64,000 nucleotides of DNA from CAVXEH01 sp963805645 (GCA_963805645.1 CAWDVA010000004.1:1-64000), one strand, 5' to 3'; positions 32,794-41,682 are shown, counted from the stretch's first letter. A program made the numbers and translations. Notes: a model not told the origin generated them from the sequence alone.

Positions 32794-33990
32794 ATGATCG
32801 ACTTCTCGCTGACCGATGCGCAACGCGAGGTGCAGCGCACGGCGCGCGCCTTCGCGGAGCGCGAGATCCTGCCTCGCATCGCCGAGCTCGACACTGCGGC
32901 GACCTACGACCGGTCCATCTTCGAGAAGATGGGCGCGGAGGGCTTCCTGGGCCTGCCCATCCCGGAGCAGTACGGGGGAGCGGGGATGGACTACATCGCC
33001 TTCGCCCTGCTCTGCGAGGAGATGGAGCGCGCGGACACCGCCTTCCGCGTCGTCTACTCGGTCCACACCGGGCTCAACTCGCTGACCCTGCTCCAGTGGG
33101 GAAACGAGGACCAGAAGCAGCGCTACCTGGTTCCGCAGGCGCGTGGAGAGAAGCTCGCCACGTTCGGCCTCACCGAGCCGGGCGTCGGCTCCGATGCCGC
33201 CAACCTGTCGACCACCGCGCGGCGCGACGGTGATCGCTACATCCTCAACGGCAGCAAGATCTGGATCAGCCTGGCGGACACCGCCGACAACTTCCTGGTC
33301 TTCGCCACCGTCGACAAGAGCAAGGGCCACAAGGGGATTACCGCGTTCATCGTGGAGCGCGGCTTCGCCGGATTCAGCACCGATTCGCTGCACGGCAAGC
33401 TCGGCGTTCGCGCGGGCAACACCGGGATCCTCTACTTCGACAACTGCGAGGTCCCGGCCGCCAACCGGGTTGGCGAGGAAGGTGAGGGCTTCACCATCGC
33501 CATGAGCGCCATCGACCAGGGCCGCTACACCGTCGCCGCGGGCGCGGTGGGCCTGGCGGTCGCCTGCCTCGACGCGAGCCTGAAGTACGCGCACGAGCGC
33601 AAGGCCTTCGGCGAGGAGATCGGCCGCCACCAGCTCGTCAAGCAGATGCTGGCCAACATGCACGCCGGCATCGAGGCGGGGCGCCTGCTGGTCTGGAAGG
33701 CCGGCTGGATGAAGAACGCCGGCGAGCGCAACACGCGCGAGACGAGCCTGGCCAAGTGGTACGCAACCGACCACGCCGTGCAGTGCGCCCTCGACGCGGT
33801 CCAGATCCATGGCGCCTATGGGTACAGCGCCGACTATCCCGTGGAGCGCTACCTTCGCAACTCCAAGGGGTCGGTGATCTACGAGGGCACGGACCAGATC
33901 CACACCCTCGTGCAGGCCGACTACCTCCTTGGCTACCGCAAGGACCGCGCACTGCGGATGCCCCAGCCTCCGTTCGAAGGGGAGATGTAG
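32794..33990 (+). CDS. Acyl-CoA dehydrogenase
   Basis: 398 residues, the standard length. N-terminal helical domain (IDFSLTDAQREVQRTARAFA), middle beta domain with FGLTEPGVGSDAANL and GSKIWISLADTADNFLVFA, and C-terminal helical domain with the catalytic base Glu in GSVIYEGTDQIHTLVQADYL. FAD-dependent alpha,beta-dehydrogenation of acyl-CoA in beta-oxidation or amino acid breakdown; YGYSADYPVERYLR places it with short- to medium-chain or butyryl-CoA-type enzymes. Own promoter and GGAG site; no ETF genes nearby. Confidence 0.94.
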   Translation: MIDFSLTDAQREVQRTARAFAEREILPRIAELDTAATYDRSIFEKMGAEGFLGLPIPEQYGGAGMDYIAFALLCEEMERADTAFRVVYSVHTGLNSLTLLQWGNEDQKQRYLVPQARGEKLATFGLTEPGVGSDAANLSTTARRDGDRYILNGSKIWISLADTADNFLVFATVDKSKGHKGITAFIVERGFAGFSTDSLHGKLGVRAGNTGILYFDNCEVPAANRVGEEGEGFTIAMSAIDQGRYTVAAGAVGLAVACLDASLKYAHERKAFGEEIGRHQLVKQMLANMHAGIEAGRLLVWKAGWMKNAGERNTRETSLAKWYATDHAVQCALDAVQIHGAYGYSADYPVERYLRNSKGSVIYEGTDQIHTLVQADYLLGYRKDRALRMPQPPFEGEM

Positions 33991-34024
33991 CCCGACGTTG
34001 TCGTGCTCGCGGCCGCGATGCGCC

Positions 34025-34525
34025 TCAGCGACGCTCCTCGGGGTGGACGGGCGCCATGCGCGAGGTCGGGTGCTCCCGACGCGGTGTGAAGACAAGGAGG
34101 GCAGCGACGACTGCGGGCAGCAGGAGGCCGATCAGCAGCTCGCGCACCTGCGTGAAGGCGAAGCCGATGGGGTCCGGGGCGGTGAGGTCCGGGTATGGCA
34201 GCACGTCGAGCGCCGTCAGCCACCAGGCGATGGCCAGGGCCGCCACGGCCAGGGCCAGGAGGCGCCGGATCCAGCTTCCCTCCACCAGGGCCAGCAGTGC
34301 CCCGATGGCGGCGGCCGCCGAGGCGCCGGCGATGACGGCGCCGATGCCGAGCGAGGTCCACGGCTCGCGGCCCCGCTGGTAGGCGGCGACCAGCGAGAGT
34401 CCGGGGTGGCTCAGGTACTCGATCCAGGCGTTGATGGCCAGGTCCGCGATCCCGGCAAGCACCACGCCCAGCGCCAGGTCCAGGGCCAGGGTCGCGCGGT
34501 GCAGCAGTGTCTCGAAGCGATCCAC
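34025..34525 (-). CDS. Hypothetical four-helix membrane protein
   Basis: 166 residues from a GTG four bases after the stop of the penicillin acylase gene, so it is probably co-translated. Hydrophobic helices at LALDLALGVVLAGIADLAIN, IGAVIAGASAAAAIGALLAL, LLALAVAALAIAWWL and LLIGLLLPAVVAALLVF, with a basic C-terminal tail (TPRREHP). No recognised domain. Could be an assembly or membrane partner of the neighbouring acylase, but nothing in the sequence shows this. Confidence 0.7.
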   Translation of the reverse strand: MDRFETLLHRATLALDLALGVVLAGIADLAINAWIEYLSHPGLSLVAAYQRGREPWTSLGIGAVIAGASAAAAIGALLALVEGSWIRRLLALAVAALAIAWWLTALDVLPYPDLTAPDPIGFAFTQVRELLIGLLLPAVVAALLVFTPRREHPTSRMAPVHPEERR

Positions 34526-34528
34526 GGA

Positions 34529-36886
34529 TCAGTCTCGCGGCCGCCCGGGCTCCAGCACCAGGGTGGCGACGGTGGCGGCCGCCACCTCGTCCTCGCTCCA
34601 GGGCATGGGTGCGCCCTCGCCCCGCAGCCAGAGCTCGTACAGGTCGCGGTAGTGCGGCGAAAGCGGGTTCCCGCTCTGGCCACCCGCCAGCGAGAAGCGG
34701 CTGGCTGAGGGATCCCCCAGGTCCATGACCGAGCGCGTGTTCGCCAGGGCTCCGGGGCGCCCGAACGGCTCGAGCGGCCCTGAGGAGACCTGCATGGGGG
34801 TGTTCGCGTCCCCGCCAATGGCCGCCGGGCCGATGTTGAAGATGCGATCGAGCGGGCGCCGGACGCCGATGGGGTGCTCCAGCGTGACCTGGCGGAGGTG
34901 GCCCCAACCCCACCCGGACGGATCGTCGCCGTGCTCCGCGGTGAGCGCGCGAACCGTGTCGCCCAGGGCGCCAACCGCGTGCTCCTCCCATGAGCCCGCG
35001 GCGAACCAGCCCGCGGGCCGCTCGCGCAGGAGGCGAACCAGGCGGCTCATGGCGCGGGTCGCGAACAGGGTGCGCGGCACCAGCGGCCCGAAGCCGGCGC
35101 CGATCGCCCACGACCACGAGCCGGGCGCCTTCTCCCGGGCGAGCCGCCCGGTCAGGGCAGAGGCGAAGCCCTCGTAGACGGAGGCGCCCGTGGAGTCGGC
35201 GGAGACCCTGCCGTCCCAGGCCGCCAGGATCTCGAGGCCGCGGGCGGCGTCGGGATTCGCCTCCGCGTCGACGGAGAGGCCAAGGACGAGCTCGCGCAGC
35301 TCGCGCCAGGGAAGGGCGGTGACGTCCATCTGCAGCCGCTGGCAGGCGGCCACGTCCCAGCCACGCTGTTCGGAGAGGACCTCCGCGATGCGCGCGATCC
35401 GGTAGCCGTCGATGAAGTCGGTGCCCAGGAAAGGCCCGTCGCCATCCACCGTGGGCTTGCCGTTGGCCGATGCGACCCAGCCGGTCTCCGGGTCGAGGCT
35501 GCAGGGCATCGCGTCGAACGGCACCAGCTCCTCCTCCCAGCCTGCCGCCGGGTCCCAGGCCGCCATGGGGATCGTCCCGGTGCCGGAGCGTCGCCGCGGC
35601 AGCTGGCCCACCAGCTGCCAGCCGATATGCCCGTCGCGGTCCGCGTACACCACGTTGAGCGCCGGCCCCGGCCACTCGGCGAACGCCCGCCGGAAGCCCT
35701 CGAACGAGCGCGCCCGCACCACGTCCAGGAAGCCGCGGACGGGGAGCGGCCGGAGCCAGACCGCCGACATGGAGAGCGCCTGCACGACGTCCGGCTCGAC
35801 GATGGCGGTCATGATCGGCCCGCGGCGGGTGACCAGGACCCTCTCCTCGAGCGGCTCGGCGCCCTTCACCGCGATGTGCTCGACCAGCACCTCGCACGGA
35901 ACGAAGCCGCTCGCCTCGCGCACCGAGGCGCCGTCCGGTCCGATCTCCTCCAGGAAGAGGTCGGTGTTGTCGGTCAGGCCCGCGGTGATGCCCCAGGCCA
36001 CGTGGCCGTTGGTACCGATGGGAAACGCGGGTCCGCCCACGAACGAGGCTCCCGCGATCGTCCACTCCGGTGTGCGCAGGTGGGCGAGGTACCACGGGGC
36101 AGGCAGGGTGGGTGCCAGGTGCGGGTCGTTCGCCAGGAGCGGCGCCCCCGAGGCGGTTCGCGAGCCGGCGATGGCCCAGTTGTTCGATGCCCCGCCGAGG
36201 GGCAGGGCAGCCTGCAGGGCGGCAAGATCGGCGCCGAGGCGGTCGAGGACCGGCGCCGCCGTGGCGCCCGGCGGCGAGGTGACCGGGAGCCAGTCGGCAT
36301 AGGAGGGATCCAGGGCACGGACGGCCTCGGCGCCATCGGTCAGGAGCACCTTGAGGCGGGCGAGCTCCACGTCCCAGTTGCTCGACAGCGAGAAGGCCTG
36401 TAGGCCAACGAAGCCAAGGACGTCGAGCGCGGTCCAGGGCGTGGGCTCCGAGCGGAGCAGCCGCAGCTCGTGCGGGGGTCGCGCCAGGCCCCGCGCGAAG
36501 CCGGCATTCACGCCGGCCACGTACGCCTCGAGGTCGGCCAGGACATTGGCGCCGATGACGCCCAGCTGTGCCTCCGCGTTCCGGTGGAATCCGAGCCGGC
36601 GGCTCATGCGGTCGACGGGGATCCCGTCCGCGCCGATCAGCTCCGCCAGCGTTCCCGAGACGACGCGGCGCAGCAGCTCCAGCTGGAAGCCGCGGTCCTG
36701 CGCGTGGCAGAAGCCCAGGGCGAACCAGGCGTCGGCATCGGTCGTGGCGTCCACATGAGGTATGCCCCAGCCGTCGCGCCGGATGGTGATGGTGGCGTCG
36801 GGGCCGGCAATCGTCAGGCGGCCGCGCGTGCGCGGCAGCCGGGTGCCGAGAAGTCGAAGGAGGAGCCGGGGCCAGTCAAACGGCAT
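34529..36886 (-). CDS. Penicillin acylase family (Ntn-hydrolase) protein
   Basis: About 785 residues, normal for the family. Alpha-chain features: ITIRRDGWGIPHVDATTDAD and FALGFCHAQDRGFQLELLRR. The autoproteolytic junction is at GGASNNWAIAGSRTASGAPL, where the Ser becomes the N-terminal nucleophile of the beta chain, followed by LLANDPHLAPTLPAPWYLAH. Such enzymes hydrolyse amide bonds of acyl-amino compounds (beta-lactams, acyl-homoserine lactones, N-acyl amino acids). Unlike exported members, no signal peptide precedes the mature start, suggesting a cytoplasmic location or another route. Start placed at the ATG two codons inside the longest frame. Confidence 0.9.
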   Translation of the reverse strand: MPFDWPRLLLRLLGTRLPRTRGRLTIAGPDATITIRRDGWGIPHVDATTDADAWFALGFCHAQDRGFQLELLRRVVSGTLAELIGADGIPVDRMSRRLGFHRNAEAQLGVIGANVLADLEAYVAGVNAGFARGLARPPHELRLLRSEPTPWTALDVLGFVGLQAFSLSSNWDVELARLKVLLTDGAEAVRALDPSYADWLPVTSPPGATAAPVLDRLGADLAALQAALPLGGASNNWAIAGSRTASGAPLLANDPHLAPTLPAPWYLAHLRTPEWTIAGASFVGGPAFPIGTNGHVAWGITAGLTDNTDLFLEEIGPDGASVREASGFVPCEVLVEHIAVKGAEPLEERVLVTRRGPIMTAIVEPDVVQALSMSAVWLRPLPVRGFLDVVRARSFEGFRRAFAEWPGPALNVVYADRDGHIGWQLVGQLPRRRSGTGTIPMAAWDPAAGWEEELVPFDAMPCSLDPETGWVASANGKPTVDGDGPFLGTDFIDGYRIARIAEVLSEQRGWDVAACQRLQMDVTALPWRELRELVLGLSVDAEANPDAARGLEILAAWDGRVSADSTGASVYEGFASALTGRLAREKAPGSWSWAIGAGFGPLVPRTLFATRAMSRLVRLLRERPAGWFAAGSWEEHAVGALGDTVRALTAEHGDDPSGWGWGHLRQVTLEHPIGVRRPLDRIFNIGPAAIGGDANTPMQVSSGPLEPFGRPGALANTRSVMDLGDPSASRFSLAGGQSGNPLSPHYRDLYELWLRGEGAPMPWSEDEVAAATVATLVLEPGRPRD

Positions 36887-37052
36887 CGCCGGCAAAGCCT
36901 AGCGCGTTGGGGGCGCAGGGTGTGGCACGCTTGTCACTCGCCCGGCAGTACGGCCATCGCGGCGTCCCCGGGACCATGCCCGGCTACCTCAATGGCCCTG
37001 ACGGCCTGGACTTCGCCGGACCCGCCGTACACCTGCCGTCCTGAGCGACCCC

Positions 37053-37058
37053 TATACT
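37053..37058 (+). promoter_or_regulatory. -10 box TATACT, leaderless start
   Basis: TATACT with 8 bases to the ATG at 37067 and no Shine-Dalgarno. Confidence 0.6.
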
Positions 37059-37066
37059 TCGCGGCC

Positions 37067-37615
37067 ATGAGTCGCACGATCGAGCTGGTGGCCGGCCTGA
37101 TGCTCCTTGTCATCGGGCTGCTGGTCCTTGGCTCGGGCTGGATCGTGGACTGGATGGGCAGCCTGGGCGTCGCCGACCGCTGGCTCGCGTACTGGCCGGT
37201 GCTCTTCATCGTCCTGTCGCTGTTCTTCATCGGCCCGGCGCTCATCGGCCGCCGGCAGCACCGGCGGCTGCGGGCGGGGATGGCGATACCCGGCGCGGTC
37301 CTGCTGGGAGCGGGCCTGGGCCTCCTGTACACGAGCCTGAACGGCCACTGGACCGAGTGGTTCTACCTGTGGACCGTTCTCCCCTTCAGCTTCGGGATCG
37401 GGATGTACGCCGCCGGCTGGATCGCCGATGCGCCGGCCTTCAAGTGGATCGGCTTCGGGCTGGCGGTCGGCTCGGTGGTGGCCTACCTGGCGCTGGCGAC
37501 CGCGTTTGGCGGGGAGGCATTCCGCCTCATCGGCGCCATAGGGATCATCGCCCTGGGGCTTGCGCTCACGGTGGGTGGGCTGGCGGAGCGGCTCAGCCGC
37601 AAGTCACCAGCCTGA
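37067..37615 (+). CDS. Hypothetical six-helix membrane protein
   Basis: 182 residues, mostly hydrophobic: ELVAGLMLLVIGLLVLGSG, PVLFIVLSLFFIGPALIG, AIPGAVLLGAGLGLLYTSL, FYLWTVLPFSFGIGMYAAGW, IGFGLAVGSVVAYLALATAF and LIGAIGIIALGLALTVGGLA. A His/Arg-rich loop (GRRQHRRLRAG) separates helices 2 and 3. The pattern resembles small uncharacterised membrane proteins of bacteria that also carry a DUF5668-like region, but I cannot assign a family firmly. It stands alone and ends 13 bases from the convergent gene. Confidence 0.75.
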   Translation: MSRTIELVAGLMLLVIGLLVLGSGWIVDWMGSLGVADRWLAYWPVLFIVLSLFFIGPALIGRRQHRRLRAGMAIPGAVLLGAGLGLLYTSLNGHWTEWFYLWTVLPFSFGIGMYAAGWIADAPAFKWIGFGLAVGSVVAYLALATAFGGEAFRLIGAIGIIALGLALTVGGLAERLSRKSPA

Positions 37616-37628
37616 ACCACTCTTCCGC

Positions 37629-38939
37629 TCAGCTTCCGCGCGCGTACCAGACGGTTCCGGGCCCGAAGTAGCTGGTTCCCTCGCCCCACAGCGCGTGGAT
37701 CGTGCCGCTGTCCGCGGCGAGCTCGAAGTAGTCACCGTAGGGCTGGAGGTATCCATCAGCGGGAGCGGCGAGCTTGTACGGGTACCCGGTGGCATACGCC
37801 GACAGCTGCACGACCGGTCCGAACGATGCGCCGCCGTCGTCCGACGCGCGCAGATACGTGTTCCAGCGCGCTGCCGGATCGTCTCCGCCGCTGTCGTGAC
37901 CGTTGCGATCGTCCATCCAGGCGATGGCGACCCCGTTACCCGATGTGGTGACGAGCGCCGGGAATGCGCCGTTGACCCCCGCGGGTGCCATCGAGACGTC
38001 GCGGGCCGCGCTGAAGGAGTGCCCGTGGTCGTCTGACTGAGCGTAGAGGATGCGGTTCGGGCCGCCGGCGACGCTGCTCGCGTTCCACAGCACGTGCACG
38101 CGGTCGTTGCCGTCGACCCCGAGCGCCATCTGCGCGCCCCAGTAGTCCCACCCGGGGCAGCCGCAGACGGGCGGAGCGGCAGAGACCCCGACGAGCGTGG
38201 TGGACCAGGTCGCACCGCCATCGGAGGAGCGCGTGACGTAGAGGTTGATGTCGCCCTTGGCCTGCCCGGGTCGGGTGACACCGTTCCAGGCAAAGAACAC
38301 CTCGCCGGAGCTGTCGACCGCCCCACCGCTCGGAAGCGAGACGCCCAGCTTTGCGGTGCTCTTCATCGGCTGCTGCAGTGTCCAGGTGGCGCCCCCGTCG
38401 TGCGACACGGAGACGAAGATCTTCTGCTGGGTGTGATAGGCGAGGTACACGTGCCCGTCCCGCACGGCAAGGATGTCCTTGTCGGTGCCGCGCTGCAGCG
38501 GCTCCACGAGGACGGTCTCCCAGGTTGCCCCATGGTCGTCGGAGCGCGCGACGTACTCCGACGCCTTGTTGGCCTGCATGAAGGCGGCGTACAGCGTCGT
38601 CCCGTCCGCCGGGTCGACCTCGATCTGGGGGTCGTCCTGGCGTTCGTCCGAGGGATACAGCGGCCGGGGCTCATCCCAGGTTGCTCCGCCATCGTGCGAG
38701 ATCTGCAGCTCGGTGTGCGGACTGGCGCAGGTCGGGCACTTCGAGTCGGTGCCGTAGTGGGTCCAGGTCGCGAAGACGTTGCCCGCGGCGTCCGCGGCAA
38801 TCGCCGGCTCCCAGTCATCGCCGGCCGCGAACCCCAGGCGCGTCGGCGCGCTGAAGGCAGGCGTGGATCCGGCGGCGGTGAGCAGCAGGAGCGAGCCCAT
38901 GGCAGCAACCAGCCGGGCGGGAGTCGAGCGCGGTCGCAC
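37629..38939 (-). CDS. Secreted Asp-box (sialidase-like/BNR) beta-propeller protein
   Basis: 436 residues from a GTG with GAGGTG six bases upstream. Signal peptide ARLVAAMGSLLLLTAAGSTP with cleavage near AFSA. The body has six Asp-box repeats: SHDGGATWDE, SDDHGATWET, SHDGGATWTL, SSDGGATWST, SDDHGHSFSA and SDDGGASFGP, the S-x-D-x-G-x-x-W pattern of sialidase-type propellers. The catalytic Arg triad of sialidases is not evident, so glycan binding or exo-hydrolysis is uncertain. A CGCPGW loop between repeats may carry a disulfide. Exported and probably surface- or medium-located. Confidence 0.85.
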   Translation of the reverse strand: MRPRSTPARLVAAMGSLLLLTAAGSTPAFSAPTRLGFAAGDDWEPAIAADAAGNVFATWTHYGTDSKCPTCASPHTELQISHDGGATWDEPRPLYPSDERQDDPQIEVDPADGTTLYAAFMQANKASEYVARSDDHGATWETVLVEPLQRGTDKDILAVRDGHVYLAYHTQQKIFVSVSHDGGATWTLQQPMKSTAKLGVSLPSGGAVDSSGEVFFAWNGVTRPGQAKGDINLYVTRSSDGGATWSTTLVGVSAAPPVCGCPGWDYWGAQMALGVDGNDRVHVLWNASSVAGGPNRILYAQSDDHGHSFSAARDVSMAPAGVNGAFPALVTTSGNGVAIAWMDDRNGHDSGGDDPAARWNTYLRASDDGGASFGPVVQLSAYATGYPYKLAAPADGYLQPYGDYFELAADSGTIHALWGEGTSYFGPGTVWYARGS

Positions 38940-39038
38940 GGGGCACCTCGAATCTGCAGGATGTGCCGCGTCGGTTCGCGGTGCCGGCACTCTAGGTCCG
39001 GTGCCGTCGAGCGTCAACGGGTGCCTGCGGGGGCGAGC

Positions 39039-39581
39039 CTACAGGCTGCCGAGCAGCTGCAGGACCAGCGCGGCCACCGCAACGCCGATGGCAGCCGGTG
39101 CCGCCGTCCGACGGAGGCGTGTCCGGGCACGAGCCAGCGCCGGTGCCACCGTGGAAGCGGCCAGCGCGCCGGCCAGCCCGGCCAAGGCGGCGAAGAAGCC
39201 GTGGGCCACGGTGGGGGACGCGCTGCCCAACTGGCGTTCGCCGGCCATGGCGGCACCCACGATGATGGTCACCAGCGCGGCAAAGAGCCCGGCGCCCAGC
39301 GTTCCCGCGAAGGCCCGGAAGGCGCCGATCTGGGTGCTGCCGGTGAGGACCGCCCCCACGACCAGGGCTCCGGCCAGCAGCCAGGTGCCTGCCACCGGGG
39401 CAGCCGATGATGCAGGGGGCGCGATCGCGAACCAGGCCCACGCCACCAGGGGGCCGGCCAGCATGCCCAGCGCGGCGACCCAGGTCAGCGGCCGCCTCCA
39501 GTCCTCCGGATCTTCCGGAGGGACCACCGTTCCCAGCCTGACGCTGATGGGGACGTCGTCGTCAGGCGGGCGCTCGCTCAT
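39039..39581 (-). CDS. Hypothetical membrane protein coupled to the CysS-like gene
   Basis: 180 residues. A charged, acidic N-terminus (SERPPDDDVPISVRLGTVVP) precedes about five hydrophobic helices (WVAALGMLAGPLVAWAWFAI, GTWLLAGALVVGAVLTGS, GLFAALVTIIVGAAMAG, FFAALAGLAGALAASTVAPA, AAIGVAVAALVLQLL). No recognised domain. Its ATG overlaps the stop of the upstream CysS-like gene by four bases, so the two are translationally coupled. Function unknown. Confidence 0.75.
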   Translation of the reverse strand: MSERPPDDDVPISVRLGTVVPPEDPEDWRRPLTWVAALGMLAGPLVAWAWFAIAPPASSAAPVAGTWLLAGALVVGAVLTGSTQIGAFRAFAGTLGAGLFAALVTIIVGAAMAGERQLGSASPTVAHGFFAALAGLAGALAASTVAPALARARTRLRRTAAPAAIGVAVAALVLQLLGSL

Positions 39582-40864
39582 GCGACGGCGGCACCCTCGG
39601 GTGCCTCGGCGGCATCCGCGGCCGGGACAGTGGCGAGGCGCAGGCCAAGGATTCGTGCTCCCAGCTCGCGCACCATCCAGCCGGCCTGGGCAGCGAGCCG
39701 CGGCGGGGCGTCCGGCCGGGCCAGGGCCGCGAGGGCGTGGAGCTCAGGCAGAGCGGCGGGAGTGTCGAGATCGTCGTCCATGGCCCTCAGGAATCGTGCC
39801 CGGTGCTCGGCCACGGACGGATCCAGCGTGTCCGGGTCGGCACGGGCGGGCGCGAAGGGCTCCAGCTCCTCGGCGATCCGGCACGCCCGCCGCAGGCGCA
39901 GCACGTGGCTGGCGGAATCGTCGAGATCGGCCTCGTCGAAGTCGACCTCCTCGCGGTAGTGGTGGCTGACCAGGTAGTGGCGGATCGCGTCGCCCGAGTA
40001 CGAGGTGAGCAGGTCGCGGACGAGCACCAGGTTGCCGAGCGACTTCGACATCTTCTCGCCGTGATAGCGGAGCATGCCCGCGTGCATCCAGTAGCGCACG
40101 AACGGCCGCCTGCCGCTCGCCCCCTCGGACTGGGCGATCTCAGCCTCGTGATGCGGGAAGACGAGATCGCCGCCGCCCCCGTGCACCTCGAACCGCGGAC
40201 CCAGGTAGGCCATGGACATGGCCGAGCACTCGATGTGCCAGCCGGGACGGCCCTCGCCCCACGGTGACGGCCACGACGGCTCGTCCGGCGCGGACGGCTG
40301 CCAGAGGACGAAGTCGAGCGGATCACGCTTGCCCGGCATGTCCGGAACGTTCCCGCGCTCGTTGGCGATGGGCAGCATCGCCTCGCGGGGGAGGTGGGAC
40401 AGCTCGCCGAACTGCGGTCGCGAGGCGATGGCGTAGTAGACGTACCCGCTCGCCACGTAGGCGTGCTCGTGGGCGATGAGCGCGGCGATGAGCTCCTGCA
40501 TCTGGGGAATGTGCTGCGTCGCCCGGGGGAAGTGGTCGGGCGGCAGCCAGTTGAGCGCGGCCATCTCCGTCAGGAAGGTGGTCACGTGGCGGTCGCCCAG
40601 GGCCAGGTAGTCCTCGCCGAGCTCCCGTGCCTTGCGCAGCAGGTCGTCATCGACATCGGTCAGGTTCTGGACGTAGGTCACCGGATGGCCCAGGTACGCC
40701 AGGTACCGATGCAGGACGTCGAAGCTGACGTACGTGAACGCATGGCCCAGGTGGCCCGTGTCGTACGGCGTCACGCCGCACACGTAGAGGCCCACCGGCC
40801 GCTCGCCGATGGGCTCGAATGGACGCGCCTCGCCGCGGCGGACGTCGAAGAGTCGGAGGGTCAC
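39578..40864 (-). CDS. cysS: Short cysteinyl-tRNA synthetase/MshC-like cysteine ligase
   Basis: 428 residues, class I aminoacyl-tRNA synthetase fold. HIGH region in YVCGVTPYDTGHLGHAFTYV, zinc ligands in YVCGV, WHIECSAM and VFPHHEAE, and KMSKSLGNLVLV. GKRDPLDFVLWQPS and EPSWPSPWGEGRPGW are close to the motifs of MshC, the cysteine:glucosaminyl-inositol ligase of mycothiol synthesis, as well as of CysS. It ends after the DALR-like helix (AMDDDLDTPAALPELHALA) and lacks the R-x-AR-x-D-AD-IR tail of ordinary CysS. It could charge tRNA-Cys or make a thiol precursor; sequence alone does not decide. GTG start 7 bases after a TAGAAT box. Confidence 0.82.
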   Translation of the reverse strand: MTLRLFDVRRGEARPFEPIGERPVGLYVCGVTPYDTGHLGHAFTYVSFDVLHRYLAYLGHPVTYVQNLTDVDDDLLRKARELGEDYLALGDRHVTTFLTEMAALNWLPPDHFPRATQHIPQMQELIAALIAHEHAYVASGYVYYAIASRPQFGELSHLPREAMLPIANERGNVPDMPGKRDPLDFVLWQPSAPDEPSWPSPWGEGRPGWHIECSAMSMAYLGPRFEVHGGGGDLVFPHHEAEIAQSEGASGRRPFVRYWMHAGMLRYHGEKMSKSLGNLVLVRDLLTSYSGDAIRHYLVSHHYREEVDFDEADLDDSASHVLRLRRACRIAEELEPFAPARADPDTLDPSVAEHRARFLRAMDDDLDTPAALPELHALAALARPDAPPRLAAQAGWMVRELGARILGLRLATVPAADAAEAPEGAAVA

Positions 40865-40871
40865 GCCCGCG

Positions 40872-40877
40872 ATTCTA
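40872..40877 (-). promoter_or_regulatory. -10 box TAGAAT, leaderless start of the CysS-like gene
   Basis: TAGAAT on the minus strand with 7 bases to the GTG at 40864, a rare leaderless GTG start. Confidence 0.65.
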
Positions 40878-40941
40878 GGGCGATCACCGACGCGTTGCGC
40901 CGCGCCAACCGGAGCCGGTCGCACGGGGTTGCGTCGCCTCG

Positions 40942-40947
40942 TAGAAT
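40942..40947 (+). promoter_or_regulatory. -10 box TAGAAT of the small membrane protein gene
   Basis: TAGAAT 61 bases before the ATG at 41009, giving a leader of about 55 bases with a CGGGAG ribosome binding site near 40994-40999. Confidence 0.45.
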
Positions 40948-41008
40948 TCGCCCACCCGTGTGCACCGGGTTAGCTGCCAACGCCGTCGTACCTCGGGAGT
41001 CCCAAGCC

Positions 41009-41116
41009 ATGTGGGAAGTCCTCCGCTGGATGATCGTCTTCGTCCTTGCGGTCCTGCTCATCGTCATGGGCATCTATCTCCTCCTCGGCCGGCCGTTGCC
41101 GATCCCGCAGTTCTGA
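41009..41116 (+). CDS. 35-residue single-pass membrane protein
   Basis: MWEVLRWMIVFVLAVLLIVM continues into a second half ending PIPQF: a Trp-rich amphipathic start, one transmembrane helix of ~20 residues and a short Pro-containing tail, with no further domain. A TAGAAT promoter and CGGGAG site upstream support expression. Small proteins of this kind often bind membrane complexes. The gene ends nine bases before the stop of the convergent membrane gene. Confidence 0.6.
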   Translation: MWEVLRWMIVFVLAVLLIVMGIYLLLGRPLPIPQF

Positions 41117-41125
41117 CCCGATCGC

Positions 41126-41584
41126 TCAGAACTCCGGCTTCGCGCTCATGAGGAAGCCAATGAGACCCGTCGCACCGGCCATCGCGTAGGCAATGCGCCG
41201 CTGCAGGCGTGCCCGCCGATGCCAGCGTTCGGCGTCGACCTCCGTGTTCCGATCCGCGAGGCGCCGCAGGTTCGGGCGTGAGATGAAGGCCGCCACGCCA
41301 AGGTTGGCCGCGTAGATGGCGAGCGCCGTCAGCAACCACGGGCGGCGGACGAGGTCCGGCCCCAGGACTGCGAGGAGGCCGGCGCCGGTGAGCGCCAGGC
41401 CGATGCCGATCACCACGCTTCCGCTTCCCTGCACGGCCATGAGGGTCCGGGCAGCCGGGCCGGGGCGGTGCGAGGCATCGCCATCGCTCGCGTCCCGGAG
41501 CAGGAACGGCAGCAGCAGGCTCGGGAGGAGGAGCGAGACCGCGAGGGTCACGTGAGTGGCGAGGAGGATGGGGAACCAGGGCAT
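41126..41584 (-). CDS. Hypothetical membrane protein (CopD/DUF2269-like)
   Basis: 152 residues with four hydrophobic helices: PILLATHVTLAVSLLLPSLL, AVQGSGSVVIGIGLALTGAG, PWLLTALAIYAANLGVAAF and RIAYAMAGATGLIGFLM. His in the first helix (LLATHVTLAV) and a basic loop before the last helix (WHRRARLQRR) recall DUF2269/CopD-type membrane proteins. No catalytic motif. Family assignment is tentative. Confidence 0.65.
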   Translation of the reverse strand: MPWFPILLATHVTLAVSLLLPSLLLPFLLRDASDGDASHRPGPAARTLMAVQGSGSVVIGIGLALTGAGLLAVLGPDLVRRPWLLTALAIYAANLGVAAFISRPNLRRLADRNTEVDAERWHRRARLQRRIAYAMAGATGLIGFLMSAKPEF

Positions 41585-41682
41585 GGTCGCGGCATGCTAC
41601 CCCATGCCCCTCCCGGTCGCCCCGAGGTCCGGCCGCGGTCCACCATCGCCCGGTCTGGCCGTGGTGGGTCGATCACCCGGGC

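Noticed and set aside
36991..37059. 22-codon ORF before the 37067 gene
   Set aside because: No ribosome binding site, and it overlaps the -10 box of the next gene.
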